From the NCBI GenBank assembly GCA_025200525.1, contig CM045763.1, forward strand, positions 124,001 to 188,000: a stretch of DNA of 64,000 nucleotides, read 5' to 3'. Every line of letters starts with the position of its first letter. Within the stretch, counting starts at the first letter, position 1. Positions 1-14,700 of the stretch are shown piece by piece. Under the pieces are notes generated by a model. It saw only the letters and a program-made list of their open reading frames with translations. It was not told the DNA's origin and did no database searches. The position numbers and the translations under genes were made by a program. The stretch comes from Camellia lanceoleosa. Taxonomy: Eukaryota; Streptophyta; Magnoliopsida; Ericales; Theaceae.

Positions 1-2040
1 GCAGCAGCAAGGGCTTTGTGCCAGCCATGTTTGAATCCCCGATTTTCAAACTTGGGGACTTGGTCCAAATACTCAGCGAGTCCAGCATTTCTCCCGGCCT
101 CAAATACTTTGGAAGACTCCGAGTCGGCTGTTTCCTTTGCCACCTTCATTTCAGCCAATTCAGTCTCCATTTTGGAGACCGCTTTCTGGGCCAATTTGAG
201 TGTATCTTCACTCGCATCCGCCTTATTCTCGGCATCCGATCTCAATTGATCGACGCTACGAGCCCTATCCATCTTGGCGTTGGCCCTTGAGGCTTCCTTG
301 TTCGCCCTCAAAGCTTCGGCCACGGGCCTTCTCCTCTGGCCCTCAACTTCCTTTCGTAAACGACCAATCTGTTAGACGGCGTCGCGATGGCGACAGCCCA
401 TATCGGCTATCCTTCCGATGGTCTACAAAATGAGAATTTAAAACCATAACTTCAACAGTATTTGGATTAAGTGACGCAAAGTCCGAATACGTACCAAAAG
501 TGCCGATTGGGCGGCTAGTGCTGTCGTATTCAGATCTGTTTCCACGCGGAAAGCCTCCCTGTCAGACGGTAATGATACGGACGTAGCCAAGTTGAATGCG
601 ACTTCTGGATCTTTAAGCGCCGAAGCATCAGAAGAAACCGACATTTTTTTATCATTAGCTTAATGACAAAAGGAGTGATTACATCTGATCCCACTAATCG
701 AGGACATTTGCAACCTTATTCTTCTGAGCCGGCCTCAAACTCAGCAGGGCATTTCTGTGCTTCAACTTCTTGGTCGGCCTATACGATCAAACTAGACTCG
801 GCATTCTAATTTTTTGCCGTCTCCACCTCAATAATGCGCAAGGACTCTGATTCGCTGACAGGCAGGAAGAGTTAAGATTCGGTGGTGGGTGGTACTTCAG
901 ACGGAAGGGCCTCCGCTCTTCGCCGCGTGGCCAACCTTTCCGCATTCGCCTTCCTGGCAAGTTTTGTCAGGCTTAGCGCGGTCATGTCTTCGGGGAATGT
1001 GGCGGGAAGATCCCCTAAGCTGTGAAAAACACCGTCAAATGAAAGATCCCCTCGGCCCGAAGTGGATGGAGGATCGGCCGAATTCAATACCTCGGCAGAC
1101 TCGGTTTCGGACTGATCTGATTCGGTAACATTAGCTACATCCCGCTCCGAATCAGACCCTTCAAAACCAACCTGCCTCAAGTTTTTGAAGTCGGACAAAA
1201 TAAGAGCGATAAGAGAATCTTCACCCTCCGGAACCGAGATGTTTTCCGCCGCCGAGAAGGTCATATATGTCGGCTCATAACGAAGCAGAATGTGGGCTGC
1301 CCTCCCTTGTTTCTGAAGACTTCGACGGCTGAAATACTTGAGTGCGAATTTGATATCCGAAAGAATAGTGTCGTCAGTTGAAGGCAGGACTTTCTTCAAA
1401 TCGTTCCCTACACAAGCCAAGCCGTAACATTTCAAAGAAGAGGCTTTATAACAAAAACGAACAAATAATAAAAGCGAGAAGGCAATCGGCCACCTGGCTC
1501 GCCCCTCCATCTAGGAATAGGGTCGACGTGATCCTCCTCTTCACCAAATTCCCAGTTACCCTGGACAACGGCCATAACATCATCAACTCGTTTTCCAGAA
1601 CTGGAAAGCACAGTAATTAGCTAATGGTTGATATCCTTGGCCCTAAGAAAGAAACACCCGTACCGACCAGAAGACTTAGCCAAGGCATAGCAATGCCGGA
1701 TGGCTGGAATGCCAAGGTTAATTCTAAGGCGACGGTTGAGCGCTATAACCCCCATTATAATTCTAAAGAAATTCACATTGGGTTGGGAAGGGATTAAACC
1801 CCAATGGCGAAGCACGGCCCTAAGAAACGGGTGAAGGAGAAAACGGACTCCACCCTCTGCGATTGACAAAAGAGGAAAGATAATCGTGGTTTTGTCCTCC
1901 CTCTCCATATCAAGAATGCCGTCTGTCACAAGTGACAGACGAACATCATCAAGAATGGAGAAATGGCGTTTAAAGCCAACAATTCGATCTGATGAGAGAA
2001 GGTCTTTTAAATGTTTCACCATACCCTACAGTTTATAAGA
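1..2040 (-). pseudogene. Decayed antisense ORF of a Tat-lineage retrotransposon (putative 'gypsy-type transposon' protein family)
   Basis: Read on the minus strand, this holds pieces of one protein. From 2022 to 1621 is an N-terminal domain with an LRINLGIPAIRHCYAL-like stretch. From 1510 to 872 is an acidic, Ser/Glu-rich middle. From 644 to about 495, and from 422 to position 1, is a Lys/Glu/Ala-rich coiled coil ending in KFENRGFKHGWHKAL, running off the left edge. A 72-nt intron with GT donor (494-493) and AG acceptor (424-423) fits between the last pieces. The frame is broken: an in-frame TAA lies near 372-374, several stops lie between 870 and 690, and the frame shifts between 1621 and 1510. 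Tat-lineage elements are known to carry extra ORFs, some antisense, between pol and the 3' LTR. The polypurine tract and LTR that follow on the plus strand place this frame exactly there. Family assignment is from recalled motif style and is moderate; pseudogene status is clear. Confidence 0.6.
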
Positions 2041-2361
2041 ATATGCCAAGGAAGGAACAAACCAGAAAGAGTCTTCGAAGCAAGGAAGGAGAGAACTTAC
2101 AAAGGACGAAGAGGATATCGGAGAAGAGAGCTGCAGGGACGATTCAAAAGGCAATCCAGTGACGTGCATCATCAAATACGTATTTGAAAGGACGTCAAAA
2201 TTTTAAATCGCAAAAAATAAACACGTACGAGGGGGCGGGAAGTCGACACGACAACCGAAAGGGAAGCGCTTAGATATCCACATGAGGATGAGGCCAACTG
2301 CCGAATTTTGGCTCCGACTTTTCGAAATTCAGAACCAAGCACTCCAGCCAACTGTCGTTGG
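2041..2361. other. Non-coding spacer between antisense ORF and polypurine tract
   Basis: No coding frame. The stretch is purine-rich on the plus strand and would be the upstream (promoter) side of the antisense ORF. I see no clear TATA box. It belongs to the 3' untranslated part of the Tat-like element. Confidence 0.4.
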
Positions 2362-2381
2362 TAAAGTGCTTGGGGGGCAAT
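2362..2381 (+). other. Polypurine tract of the Tat-like element
   Basis: GCTTGGGGGGCAAT directly precedes the LTR start TGTGGGAGCC. A G-rich tract ending in CAAT/CAAC next to a TG-starting LTR is the usual plus-strand priming site in plant Ty3/gypsy elements, and it sets this element's orientation as plus. Confidence 0.6.
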
Positions 2382-2785
2382 TGTGGGAGCCGAATGAATA
2401 GAAGAGTCGGAAGATGCGTGCCCCAGAAATCAGTTATTATTCGGCTCCGTATTGCATCCCTAGGATGCCGAATACGTTAGGAAGGCCAAACAGCCGGGGC
2501 TCAGTATCTCCAAATAAACAAAGGGGGGAATGGGATAAAAGTAGGCTCAGGCCCCGAGGCCCAAAAAGCAAGTATAAATACAAGAACCAAAGATTTAGAA
2601 AGGTATGTAAGAATCACATCACTTAACTTAGTAAACAAGGTATATACTGAGTGTCTCAACTAACTTGTCCGTCGGAGTGCGAATTTCAGCACCCTCGACC
2701 GAAATGCTCATATCTTTTCAGGTGACTAGCTAAGGATCACTAGCGTCTCCCAGGATCTGAAGAGTATTTCCAAACCACTTCCCCA
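2382..2785 (+). mobile_element. 3' LTR of the Tat-like element (right end approximate)
   Basis: It starts TGTGGGAGCC at 2382. It contains a TATA-like AGTATAAATAC (about 2571-2581) and, further on, the ACTTGTCCGTCGGAGTG motif (about 2662-2678) that is common near the R/U5 part of plant LTRs. The short inverted terminus GTCTCCCA near 2745-2752 may be the true end. The satellite is recognisable from about 2785. No target duplication could be tested because the 5' side lies outside the window. A 70-residue open frame at 2414-2626 is LTR sequence, not a gene. Confidence 0.55.
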
Positions 2786-5700
2786 CAGTGTCCGAGTGAT
2801 CGAACCCTAATGCAAAAACATTGTAAGTAATCTCAATAATTACATATCTGCCATCACGTAAGAGGATCCGAATAAGTGTCCAAGTGTTCTAACCCAAATG
2901 CATGAGAAATTGGACATAAACACCATAATTGCATATCAGCCATCATGCAAGAGTGTTCAAATAAGTGTCCGAGTGTTCGAATCCTAATGCAAGAGAAATT
3001 GTAGGTAAACACCATAATTACATATCTGCCATCATGCAAGAGGGTCCAAATAAGTGTCCGAGTGTTTATACCCAAATACGTGAGAAATTGTAAGCAAATA
3101 CCATAATTACATATCTGCTATCATGCAAAATGGTCCGATAGACTGTCTGAGCATTTGAACCCAAAAGCAAGCGAAATTGTAAATAAACACCATAATTACA
3201 TATCTGCCATCATGCAAGACGGTCCGAATTAGGATCTGAGTCTTCTAACCCTAATACATGAGAAATGGTAAGTAAACACCACAATTACATATCAGCCATC
3301 ATGCAAGAGAGTCCGAATAAGTGTCCGAGTGCTCGAACCCAAATGTGTGAGAAATCGTAAGTAAACACTATAATTACATATCTGTCATCATGCAAGAGGG
3401 TCCGAATAAGTGTCCGAGTGTTCAAACCCAAATGTAAGAGAAATTGTAAGTGAACACTATAATAACATATATGCCAACATGCAGGAATGTCCGAATAAGT
3501 GTCTGAGTGTTCGAACTAAAATGCATAAGAAATTGTAAGTAAACAACATAATTACATATCTGCCATCATGCAAGAGGGTCCGAATAACTGTCCATGTGTT
3601 CGAACCCAAATGCGTGAGAAATTGTACGTAAACACCATAACTACATATCTGACATCATGCAAGAGGGTCCGAATAAGTGTCCGAGTGTTCGAACCCTATT
3701 GCATTAGAAATTTTAATAAACACCATAATTACATATCTGCCATCATGCAAGAGGGTCCGGATAAGTGTCCGTGTGTACGAACTCTAATGCAAGAGATATT
3801 GGAATTAACCACAATAATTACATACCTGCTATCCTACAAGAGGATCCGAATAAGTGTCCGAGTGTTTGAACGCTAATGCAAGAGAAATTGTAAATAAACA
3901 CCATAATTACATATCTGACATCATGCAAAATGGTCCAAATAAGTGTCCGAGTGTTCGAACCAAAATTCATGAGATATTGTAAGTAAACACCATAATTACA
4001 TAACTGCCATCATGCAAGAGGGTCCAAATAACTATCCGAGTGTTCGAATCCAAATGCATGAGAAATTGTAAGTAAACACCATAATTTCATATCTGCCATC
4101 ATGCAAGAGGGTCCGAATAAGTGTCTAAGTGTTCGACCCCTAATGCAAAAGAAATTGTAAGTAAACCCAATAATTACATATCTGCCATCAACCTAGAGGG
4201 TCCGAGTGTTCTAACCCAAATGCATGAGAAATTGTACGTAAACACCATAATTACATATCTTCCATCATCCAAGAGTGTCCGAATAAGAGTCCGAGTGTTC
4301 GAATCCTAATGCAAGAGAAATTCTAGGTAAATACAATAATTATATATCTGACATCATGCAACAGGGTCCAAATAAGTGTCCGAGTGTTTGTACACAAATA
4401 CGTGAGAAATTGTAAGCACATACCAAAATTACATATCTACCATCATGTAAAATGGTCGGAATAACTGTCCGAGTGTTCGAACACAAAAGCATGAGAACTT
4501 GTACATACACACCATAATTACATATCTGCCATCATGCAAGACGGTCCGAATTAGTATCCGAGTGTTCTAAGCCTAATGCATGAGAAATTGTAAGTAAGCA
4601 CCACAATTACATATCAGCCATCATGCAAGAGGGTCCGAATAAGTGTTCGAGTGGTCGAACCTAAACGCATGAGAAATCGTAAATATACACGATAATTACA
4701 CATCTGGCATCATGCAAGAGGGACCGAGTAAGTGTCCGAGTGTTCGAACCCAAATGCGTGAGAAATTTTAAGTAAATACCGTAATTACATATCTACCATC
4801 ATGCAAAAGGGTCTGAATAAGTGTCCGAGTGTTCGAACCCTAATGCTTGAGAAATAGTAAGTAAACACCATAATTACATATCTACCATTATGCAAGACGG
4901 ACCGAATAAGTGTCCGAGTGTTCGAACTCTAATGGATGAGAAATTGTAAGTAAACCCAATAATTACATATCTGCCACCGTACAAGAGGGTCCGAATAAGT
5001 GTCCGAGTGTTCGAACCGTCATGCAAGAGAAATGGTAAGTGAACACCATAATTACATATCTGCCATCATGCAAGAGTGTCCGAATATTTGTCCGAGTGTG
5101 GGAACCAAAATGCAAAAGAAATTGTAAGTAAACAACATATTTATATATCTGCCATCATGCAAGAATGTCCGAATAAGTGTCTTTGTGTTCGAACCCAAAT
5201 GGGTGAGGAATTATACGTAAACACCATAATTACATATCTGCCATCATGCAAGAGGGTCCGAATAAGTGTCCGAGTGTACGAACCCTAACGCATGAGAAAT
5301 TTTAATAAACACCATAATTACATATCTGTCATCATGATAGAGGGTCCGAATAAATGTCCGAGAGTAAGAACTCTAATGCAAGAGATACTGTAAGTGGACA
5401 CAAAAATTACATACCTGCTATCCTGCAAGAGGATCCGAATAAGTGTCCGAGTGTTTGAACGCTAATGCAAGAGAAATTGTAAATAAACACCATAATTACA
5501 TATCTGCCATCATGCAGAATGGTCCAAATAAATGTCGGAGTGTTCGAACCCAAATTCATGAGAAATTGTAAGTAAATACCATAATTAAATATCTGCCATC
5601 ATGCAAGAAGGTCCAAATAAGTGTCCGAGTATTCGAACCCAAATGCATGAGAAATTGTAAGTAAACACCATAACTTCATATCTACCATCTTGCAAGAGGG

Positions 5701-8700
5701 TCCGAATAAGTGCCTAAGTGTTCAAACCCTAATGCAAAAGAAATTGTAAGTAAACCCTAGAATTACATATCTTGCATCAAACAAGAGGGTCCGAATAAGT
5801 GTCCGATTGTTCTAACCCAAATACGTGAGAAATTATACATAAACACCATAATTACATATCTGCCATTATGCAAGAGTATCTAAATAAGTATCCGAGTGTT
5901 CGAATCCTAATGCAAGAGAAATTATAGGTAAACACAATAATTACATATCTGACATCATAAGAGAGGGTCCAAATAAGTGTCCGAGTGTTTGTACCCGAAT
6001 ACGTCAGAAATTGTAAGCAAATACCTTAATTTCATATCTGTCATCGTGCAAAATGGTCCGAATAAGTGTCCGAGTGTTCGAACACAAAAGCATGAGAAAT
6101 TGTACGAAAACACCATAATTACATATCTGCCATCATGCAAGACGGTCTGAATTAGTATCCGAGTGTTCTAACCCTAATGCATGAGAAATGATAAGTAAGC
6201 ACCACAATTACATATTAGCCATCATGGAAGAGGGTCCGAATAAGTATCCGAGTGTTCGAACCCAAATGCATGAGAAATCGTAAGTAAACCCCATAATTAC
6301 ATATCTGCCACCATGCATGAGGGTCCGAATAAGTGTCCGAGTGTTTGAACCCAAATACATGAGAAATTCTAAGTAAACACCATAGTTACATATCTACAAT
6401 CATGCAAGAGAGTCCAAGTAAGTGTTCGAGTGTTCGAACCCTAATGTATGAGACATTGTAAGTAAACACCATAATTACATATCTACCATCATGCAAGAGG
6501 GTTCGAATAAGCCTCCGAGTGTTCGAACTCTAATGCTTGAGAAATAGTAAGTAAACACCATAGTTACATATCTACCATCATGCAAGACGGGCCGAATAAG
6601 TGTCCGAGTGTTCGAACTGTAATGGATGACAAATTGTACGTAAACCCAATAATTACATATCTGCCATCATGCAAGAGGGTCTGAATAAGGGTCCGAATGT
6701 TCGAACCCTAATGCAAGAGAAATTCTAAGTGAACACCATAATTACATATCTGTCATCATGCAAGAGTGTTAGAATAAGTGACCGAGTGTTCGACCAAAAT
6801 GCATAAGAAATTGTCAGTAAACAACATAATTACATATCTGACATCATGCAAGAGGGAACCCTAATGCATGAGAAATTTTAATAAACATCATAATTACATA
6901 TCTGCCATCATGCAAGAGGGTTTGAATAAGTTTCCGAGTGTACAAACTCTAACGCAAGAGATATTGTTAGTAAACACAATAATTACATATCTGCCATCAT
7001 ACAAGAGGGTCCGAATAAGTGTCTAAGTGTTTGAACGCTAATGCAAAAGAAATTGTAAGTAAACCCCATAATTACATATTTGCCATCATGCAAAATGGTT
7101 CGAATAAGTGTCCGAGTGTTCGAATGCAAATTCATGAGGAATTGCAAGTAGACACCATAATTAAATATCGGTCATCATGCAAGAGTGTCCGAATAAGTGT
7201 CCGAGTGTTCGAACCCAAATGTATGAGAAATTGTAAGTAAACACCATAATTTCATATCTGCCATCATGCAAGAGAGTCCGAATAAGTGTCTGAGTGTTCA
7301 ATCCCTAATGCAAAAGAAATTGTAAGTAAACCCAATAATTACATATCTGCCTTCAAGCAAGAGGGTCCGAATAAGTGTACGAGTGTTCTAACCCAAATGC
7401 GTGAGAAATAGTACCTAAACACCATAATTACATATCAGCCATCATGGAAGAGTGTTCGAATAATTGTCCGAGTGTTCGATTCCTGATGTAAGAGAAATTG
7501 TAGGTAAACACAATAATTACATATTTGCCATCATGCCAGAGGGTCCAAATAAGTGCCCGAATGTCAGTACCAAATACGTGAGAAATTGTAAGCTAATACC
7601 AAAATTACATATCTGACATCCTGCAAAATGGTCCGAATAAGTGTTCAAGTGTTCAAACCCAAAAGCATGAGAAATTGTAGGTAAACACCATAATTACATA
7701 TCTGCCATCATGCCAGACGGTCCGAATTAGTATCTGAGTGTTCTAACCCTAATGCATGAGAAATGGCAAATAAACACCACAATTACATATCAGCCATCAT
7801 GCAAGAGGGTCCAAATAAGTGTCCCTGTGCTCGAACCTAAACGCATGAGAAATCGTAAATAAACACCATAATTACATATTTGGCATCATGCGAGAGGGTC
7901 CGAATAAGTGTCCGAGTGTTCGAACCCAAATGCGTGAGAAATTCTAAGTAAACAACATAGTTACATATCGGCCATCATGCAAGAGGGTCCGAGTAAGTGT
8001 TCGAGTGTTCGAATCCAAATGCCTGAGAAATTGTAAGTAATAGCATAATTACATATCTACCATCATGCAAGATGGTCCAAATAAGCGTACGAGTGTTCGA
8101 ACCCTAATGCTTGACAAATAGTAAGTAAACACCATAATTACATATCTAGCATCACGCAAGACGGACCGAATAAGTGTCCGAGTGTTTGAACTATAATGGA
8201 TGAGAAATTATAAGTAAACACAATAATTAAATATCTACCATCATGCAAGAGGGTCCGAATGAGTGTCCGATTGTTCGAAACCTAATGCATGAGAAATTGT
8301 AAGTGAACACCATAATTATATATCTGCCAACATACAAGCGTGTCCGAATAAGTGTCTGAGTGTTCGAACCAAAATACAGAAGAAATTGTAAGTAAACAAT
8401 ATAATTACATATCTGCCATCATGCAAGAGGATCCGAATAAGTGTCCGTGTGTTCGAATCGAAATGCGTGAGAAATTGTACGTAAACACCACAATTACATA
8501 TCCGCCATCATGCAATACGGTCAGAATTAATATCTGCGTGTTCTAACCCTAATGCATGAGAAATGGTAAGTAAACACAACAATTAAATATTGGCCATCAT
8601 GCAAGAGGGTCCAAATACGTGTCCGAGTGTTCGAAACCTAATGCTGGAGAAATTGTAAGTAAACACTATAATTACATATCTGCATCATGCAAAAGGGTCT

Positions 8701-11700
8701 GAATAAGTGTTCGAGTGTTCGAACCGTAATGTAAGAGAATATGTATGTAAATACAATAATTACATATCTGCCATCATGCAAGAGGGTCCGAACAAGTGTT
8801 TGAGTGTTCGAACCCAAATGGATGACAAATTGTACATAAACCCTATAATTACATATTTGCAATCATGCAAGAGGGTCCGGATAAGTCTCCGAGTATTCGA
8901 ACCCAAATGCATGAGAAATGGTAAGTAAACACCACAATTACATATCTCCCTCATGCAAGAGGTTCCGAATAAGTGTCCGAGTGTTCTAGCCCAAATGCGT
9001 GAGAAATTGTACGTAAACACCATAATTCATAGCTGCCATCATGCAAGAGGGTCCGAATAAATGTCCGAGTGTTCGAACGCTAATGCATGAAAAATTATTT
9101 GTAAACACTATAATTACATATCTGCCATCATGGAAGATGGTCCGAATTAGTGTCCGAGTGTTCGAACCCTATTGCAAGAGAAATTGTATGTAAACACAAT
9201 TATTATATATTAGCCATCATGTAAGAGAGTCCGAATAAGTGTCCTATTGTTCGAACCCAAATGCGTGAGAAATTGTACGTAAACACCAAGACTACAAATC
9301 TGCCATCAAGCAAGAGTGTCCAAATAAGTGTTCGAGTGTTCGAACCCCAATGCATGAGAAATTGTAAGTAAACACCATAATTACATATCTGCCATCATGC
9401 AAGAGGGTCCGAATATGTGTCCGAATAAGTGTCCGAGTGTTCTAACCCAAATACATGAGAAATTGTACGTAAAGACCATAATTGCATATCTGCCACCGTG
9501 CAAGAGGATCCAATTAAGTGTCTGAGTTTTGAAACCTAATGCAAGAAAAATTGTAAGTAAAAACAATAATTACATATCTGCCATCATGTAAGAGGGTCCG
9601 AATAAGTGTTCTAAGCCAAATGCAATAGAAATTATACGTAAACACCATTTTTACATATCTGCAATCACGCAAGGGGTTCCGAATAAGTGTCCTTGTGTTC
9701 AAACCCAAATGCATGAGAAATTAATAGTAAACACCACAATTACATATCTGCCATCATGCAAGGGGGTCCGAATAAGTATCCGAGTGTTCTAATCCAAATG
9801 CATGAGAAATTATATGTAAACAGCATAATTACATATCTGCCATCATGCAAGAGGGTCCGAATAAGTGTCCGAGTATTATGATTGAAGTGCATGAGAAATT
9901 GTCCGTAAACACCATAATTACATATCTGCCATCATGCAAGAGGGCCCGAATAAGTGTCCGAGTGTTCGAACCCAAATGCATAACAAATTGTAACTAAACA
10001 CCATAATTACATATTTGTCATCATGAGAATGGGTCTGAATAAGTGTCCGAGTGTTCAAACCCAAATGCAAGAGAAATTTTAAGTAGACACCATAATTACA
10101 TATCTACCATAAGGCAAGAGGGTTCGCGTAAGTATCTGAGTGTTCGAACCCAAATGCATGAGAAATTGGAAGTAAACAATATAATTACATATCTACCATC
10201 ATGCAAGAGGGTCCAAATAAGCATACGAGTGTTCGAACCCTAATGCTTGGAAAATTTTAATAAACACCATAATTACATATCTGTCATCATACAAGATAGT
10301 CCGAAAGGATGTCCGAGTGTTCGAACCCTAATGCAAGAGAAATTGTAAGTAAACACTATAATTACATATCTTCCAACAAGCAAGATGGTCCGAACAAGTG
10401 TCTAATGCAGGAGAAATTGTAAGTAAACACCATAATTACATATCTGCTATCATGCAAGAGGGTCCGAATAACTGTCCGAGTGTTCGAACCCAAATGCGTG
10501 AGAAATGTTACGTAAACAACATAATTACATATTTGCCATCATGCAAGATGGTCCGAATAAGTGTCCGAGTGTTCGAACCCAAATGCATGGGAAATTATAT
10601 GTAAACACCACAATTACATATCTGTAATCATGCAAGAGAGTCCGAATAAGTGTCCGAGTGTACTAACCCAAATGCATGCGAAATTGTTCGTAAACACCAT
10701 AATTACATATCTGCCATCATGCAAGAGGTCCCAATAAATGTCCAAGCATTATAACCCTAATGCATGAGAAATTCTGCGTAAACACCATAATTATATATCT
10801 TCTATCATGTTACATGGTTCGAATAAATGTCCAGGTGTTCGAACCCTAATGCATGACAAATTGTAAGCAAACACCATAATTACATAACTGCCATCCTGCA
10901 AAAGGGTCCGAAAAAGTGTCCGAGTATTCGAGCCCTAATGCAACAAAAATTGTAAGTAAACACCATAATTACAAATTTGCCATCCGGCAAGAGGGTCCAA
11001 GTAAGTGTCCGAGTGTTCGAACCCAAATGCATGAGAAATTATAAGTAAACACCATAATTACATATCTGCTATCATGCAAGAGGGTCCGAATAAGGGTCCA
11101 CGTGTTCGAACCCTAATGCATGAGTAATTTGAAGAAACACCGTAATTACAAATCTGCCATAATGCAAAAGAGTCCGAATAAGTGACCGATTGTTCAAGCC
11201 CTAATGCTAGAGAAATGGTAAGTAAACACAATAATTACATATCTGCCATTATGCAAGATGGTCTGAATAAGTGTCTAAGTGTCCGAATCCTAAAGCAAGA
11301 GAAATTATAAGTAAACACCATAATTAAATATCTTCCATCATGTAAGAGAGTTCGTATAAATGTCCGAGTGTGAGAAATTTTACTTAAACAACATAATTAC
11401 ATATCTGACATCATGCAAGATGATCCGAATAAATGTCCTAGTGTTCGAACCCTAATGCATGAGAAATTTTAATAAACACCATAATTACATATCTGCCATT
11501 ATGCAAGAGGATCCGAATAAGTGTCCTAGTGTTCGAACCCAAATCTGTGAGAAATTCTAAGTAAACACCATAGTTACATATCTACCATTTTGGAAGAGGG
11601 TCCAAGTAAGTGTCCGAGTGTTCGAACCCTAGTGCATGACAAATTGTAAGTAAACACCACAATTACATATCTACCATCTTGTAAGAGGGTCCGAAGATGT

Positions 11701-14700
11701 TTTCGAGGGTTCGAACCCTAATGCTTGAGAAATAGTAACTAAACACCGTAATAACATATCTGTCATCATGCAAGACGGACCGAATAATTGTCTGAGTGTT
11801 CGAACCATAATGGATGAGAAATTGTAAAAAAACACCATAATTACATATCTGTCATCATGCAAGAGGATCCAAATAAGTGTTCAAGTGTCCGACTATTCGA
11901 ACCTTATTGCAAGAGAAATTGTGAATAAACACCATAATTTCATATCTACCATCATGCAAAACGGTCCAAACAAGTGTCCGAGTGTCCTAACCCAAATTCA
12001 TGAGAAATTGTATGTAAACACCATAATTACATATATGCCATCATGCAAGAGGTTCCGAATAAGTGTCCGAGTATTATGACCGAAATGCATGAGAAATTGT
12101 GCGTGAACACCACAATTACATACATGACATCATGCAAGATGGTCCAAATAAGTGTCCGAGTGTTCGAACCCCAATCTACGACAAATTGCAAGTAACACCA
12201 TAATTACATATCTGCCATCATGCAAAAGGGTCTGAATAAGTGTCCGAGTGTTAGAACCCAAATGCAAGAGAAATTGTAAGTAAACACCATAATTACATAT
12301 CTGCCATCAAGTAAGAGGGTCAGTGTAAGTGTCTGAGTGTTCGAGCCAAAATGCATGAGAAATTAGAACTAAACACCATAATTACATATCTGCCATCATG
12401 CAAGAGGGTCCGAATAAGTGTTCAAGTGTTCGAACCCTAATGCGTGGGAAATTTTAATAAACACCATAATTATATCTCTGCCATCATGCAACAAAGTCCG
12501 AATAAGTGTTCGAGTGTTCGAACCCTAATGCAAGAAAAATTGTAAGTAAACACAATAATTAGGTATCTACCAATATGCAAGATGGTCCGAATAAGTGTCC
12601 GAGTGTCCGAACCCTAATGCAAGAGAAATTGTAAGTAAACACCATAATTACATATCTGCCATTATGCAAGAGGGTCTGACCAAGTGTCCGAGTGTTCGAA
12701 CACAAATACGTGAGAAATTTTACATAAACAACATAGTTACATATCTGCCATAATGCAAGATGGTCCGAATAAGTGTCCGAGTGTCCGAACCCTAATGCGT
12801 GGGAAATTTTAATAAATACCATAAGTACATATCTGCCATCATGCAAGTGTGTCCGAATAAGTGTTCGCGTGTTCAAATCCAAATGCATGAGAAATTCTAA
12901 GTAAACACCATACTTACATATCTGCCATCACGCAAGAGGGTCCAAGTAAGGATCCGAGTGTTCGAACCCTAATGCATGAGAAATTGTAAGGAAACACCAC
13001 AATTAAATATCTACCATCATGCAAGAGGGACCGAATAAGTGTCCGAGTGTTCGAACCCTACTGGGTGAGAAATTATTACTAAACGCCATAATTACATATC
13101 TGCCATCATGCAAGAGGTTCGAATAAGTGTCGGAGTGTTCGAACCCCAATGCAAGAGAAATTGTAAATGAACACAGTAATTACATACCTGCTATCATGTA
13201 AGACGGTCCGAATAAGTGTCCGAATTTTCGAATCCAAATAGATGAGAAATTGTCAGTAAACACCATAATTTCATATCTGCCATCATGCAAGAGTATCCAA
13301 ATAAGTTTCTGAGTGTTCGAACCCTAATGCAACGAAATTGTAAGTAAATCCAATAATAACATATCTGCCATTAACCAAGAGGGTCCGAATAAGTGTCCGA
13401 GTGTTCTAACCCAAATGCATGAGAAATTGTATGTAAGCACCATAATTACATATCTGCCATCATGCAAGAGGGTCCAAACAAGTGTACGAGTGTTCAAATC
13501 CTAATGCAAGAGAAATTGTTGGTAAACACAATAATTTCATATCTGACATAATGCAAGAGGGTCCAAACAAGTGTCCATGTGTTCGTACCGAAATACATGA
13601 GAAATTGTTAAAAAAATACCATAATTACATAACTGCCATGATGCAAAAGGGTCCGAATAAGTGTCCGAGTGTTCGAACCCATAAGCATGAGAAATTGTAC
13701 GTAAACACCATAATTACATATCTGCCATTATGCAAGACAGTCTGAATTAGTATCCGAGTGTTCTAACCCTAATGCATAAGAAATGGTAAGTAAACACTGC
13801 AATTACATATGAACCATCATGCAAGAGGGTCCGAATAAGTGTCCGAGTGTTTGAACCCGAATGCATGAGAAATCATAAGTAAACACAGTAATTACATATC
13901 TGCCATCATGCAAGAGGGTCTGAAAAAGCGCCCAAGCGTTCGAACCCTAATGCATGAGAAATTGTAAGCAAACACTATAATTACATATATGCCATCATGT
14001 AAGAGGGTCTGAATAAGTGTCCAAGTATTCGAACCGTAATGCAAGAGAAATTGCATGTAAACACAATAATTACATATCTGCCATCAAACAAGAGGGTCTG
14101 AATAAGTGTCCGAGAGTTCAAACCCAAATCCATGAGAAATTATACGTAAACACCATAATTACATATCTACAATCATGCAAGAGGGTCCGAATAAGTGTCC
14201 GAGGGTTTGAACCCAAATGCATGAGAAATTGTCAGTAAACACCACAATTACATAGCTACCATCATGCAAGAGAGTCCGAATAAGTGTCTGTGTGTTCGAA
14301 CCGTAATGCAAGAGAAATTGTCAGTAAACACCATAATTACATATCTGCAATCATGCAAGAGGGTCCGCATAAGTGTCCAAGTGTTCTAACCAAAATGCGT
14401 GAGAAATTTTAATAAACACCATTATTACATATCTACCATCATGTAAGTATGTCCGAATAAGTGTCCGCGTGTTCGAACCCAAATGCATGAGAAATTCTAA
14501 GTAAATACCACAGTTACATATCTGCCATCATGCAAGAGGGTCCGAGTGTTCAAACCGTAATGCATGAGAAATTGTTAGTAAACACCACAATTACATAGCT
14601 ACCATCATGCAAGAGGGACCGAATAAGTGTCCAAGTGTTCGAACCCTAATGGATGATAAATTGTAACTAAACACCGTAATTACATATCTGCAATCATGCA

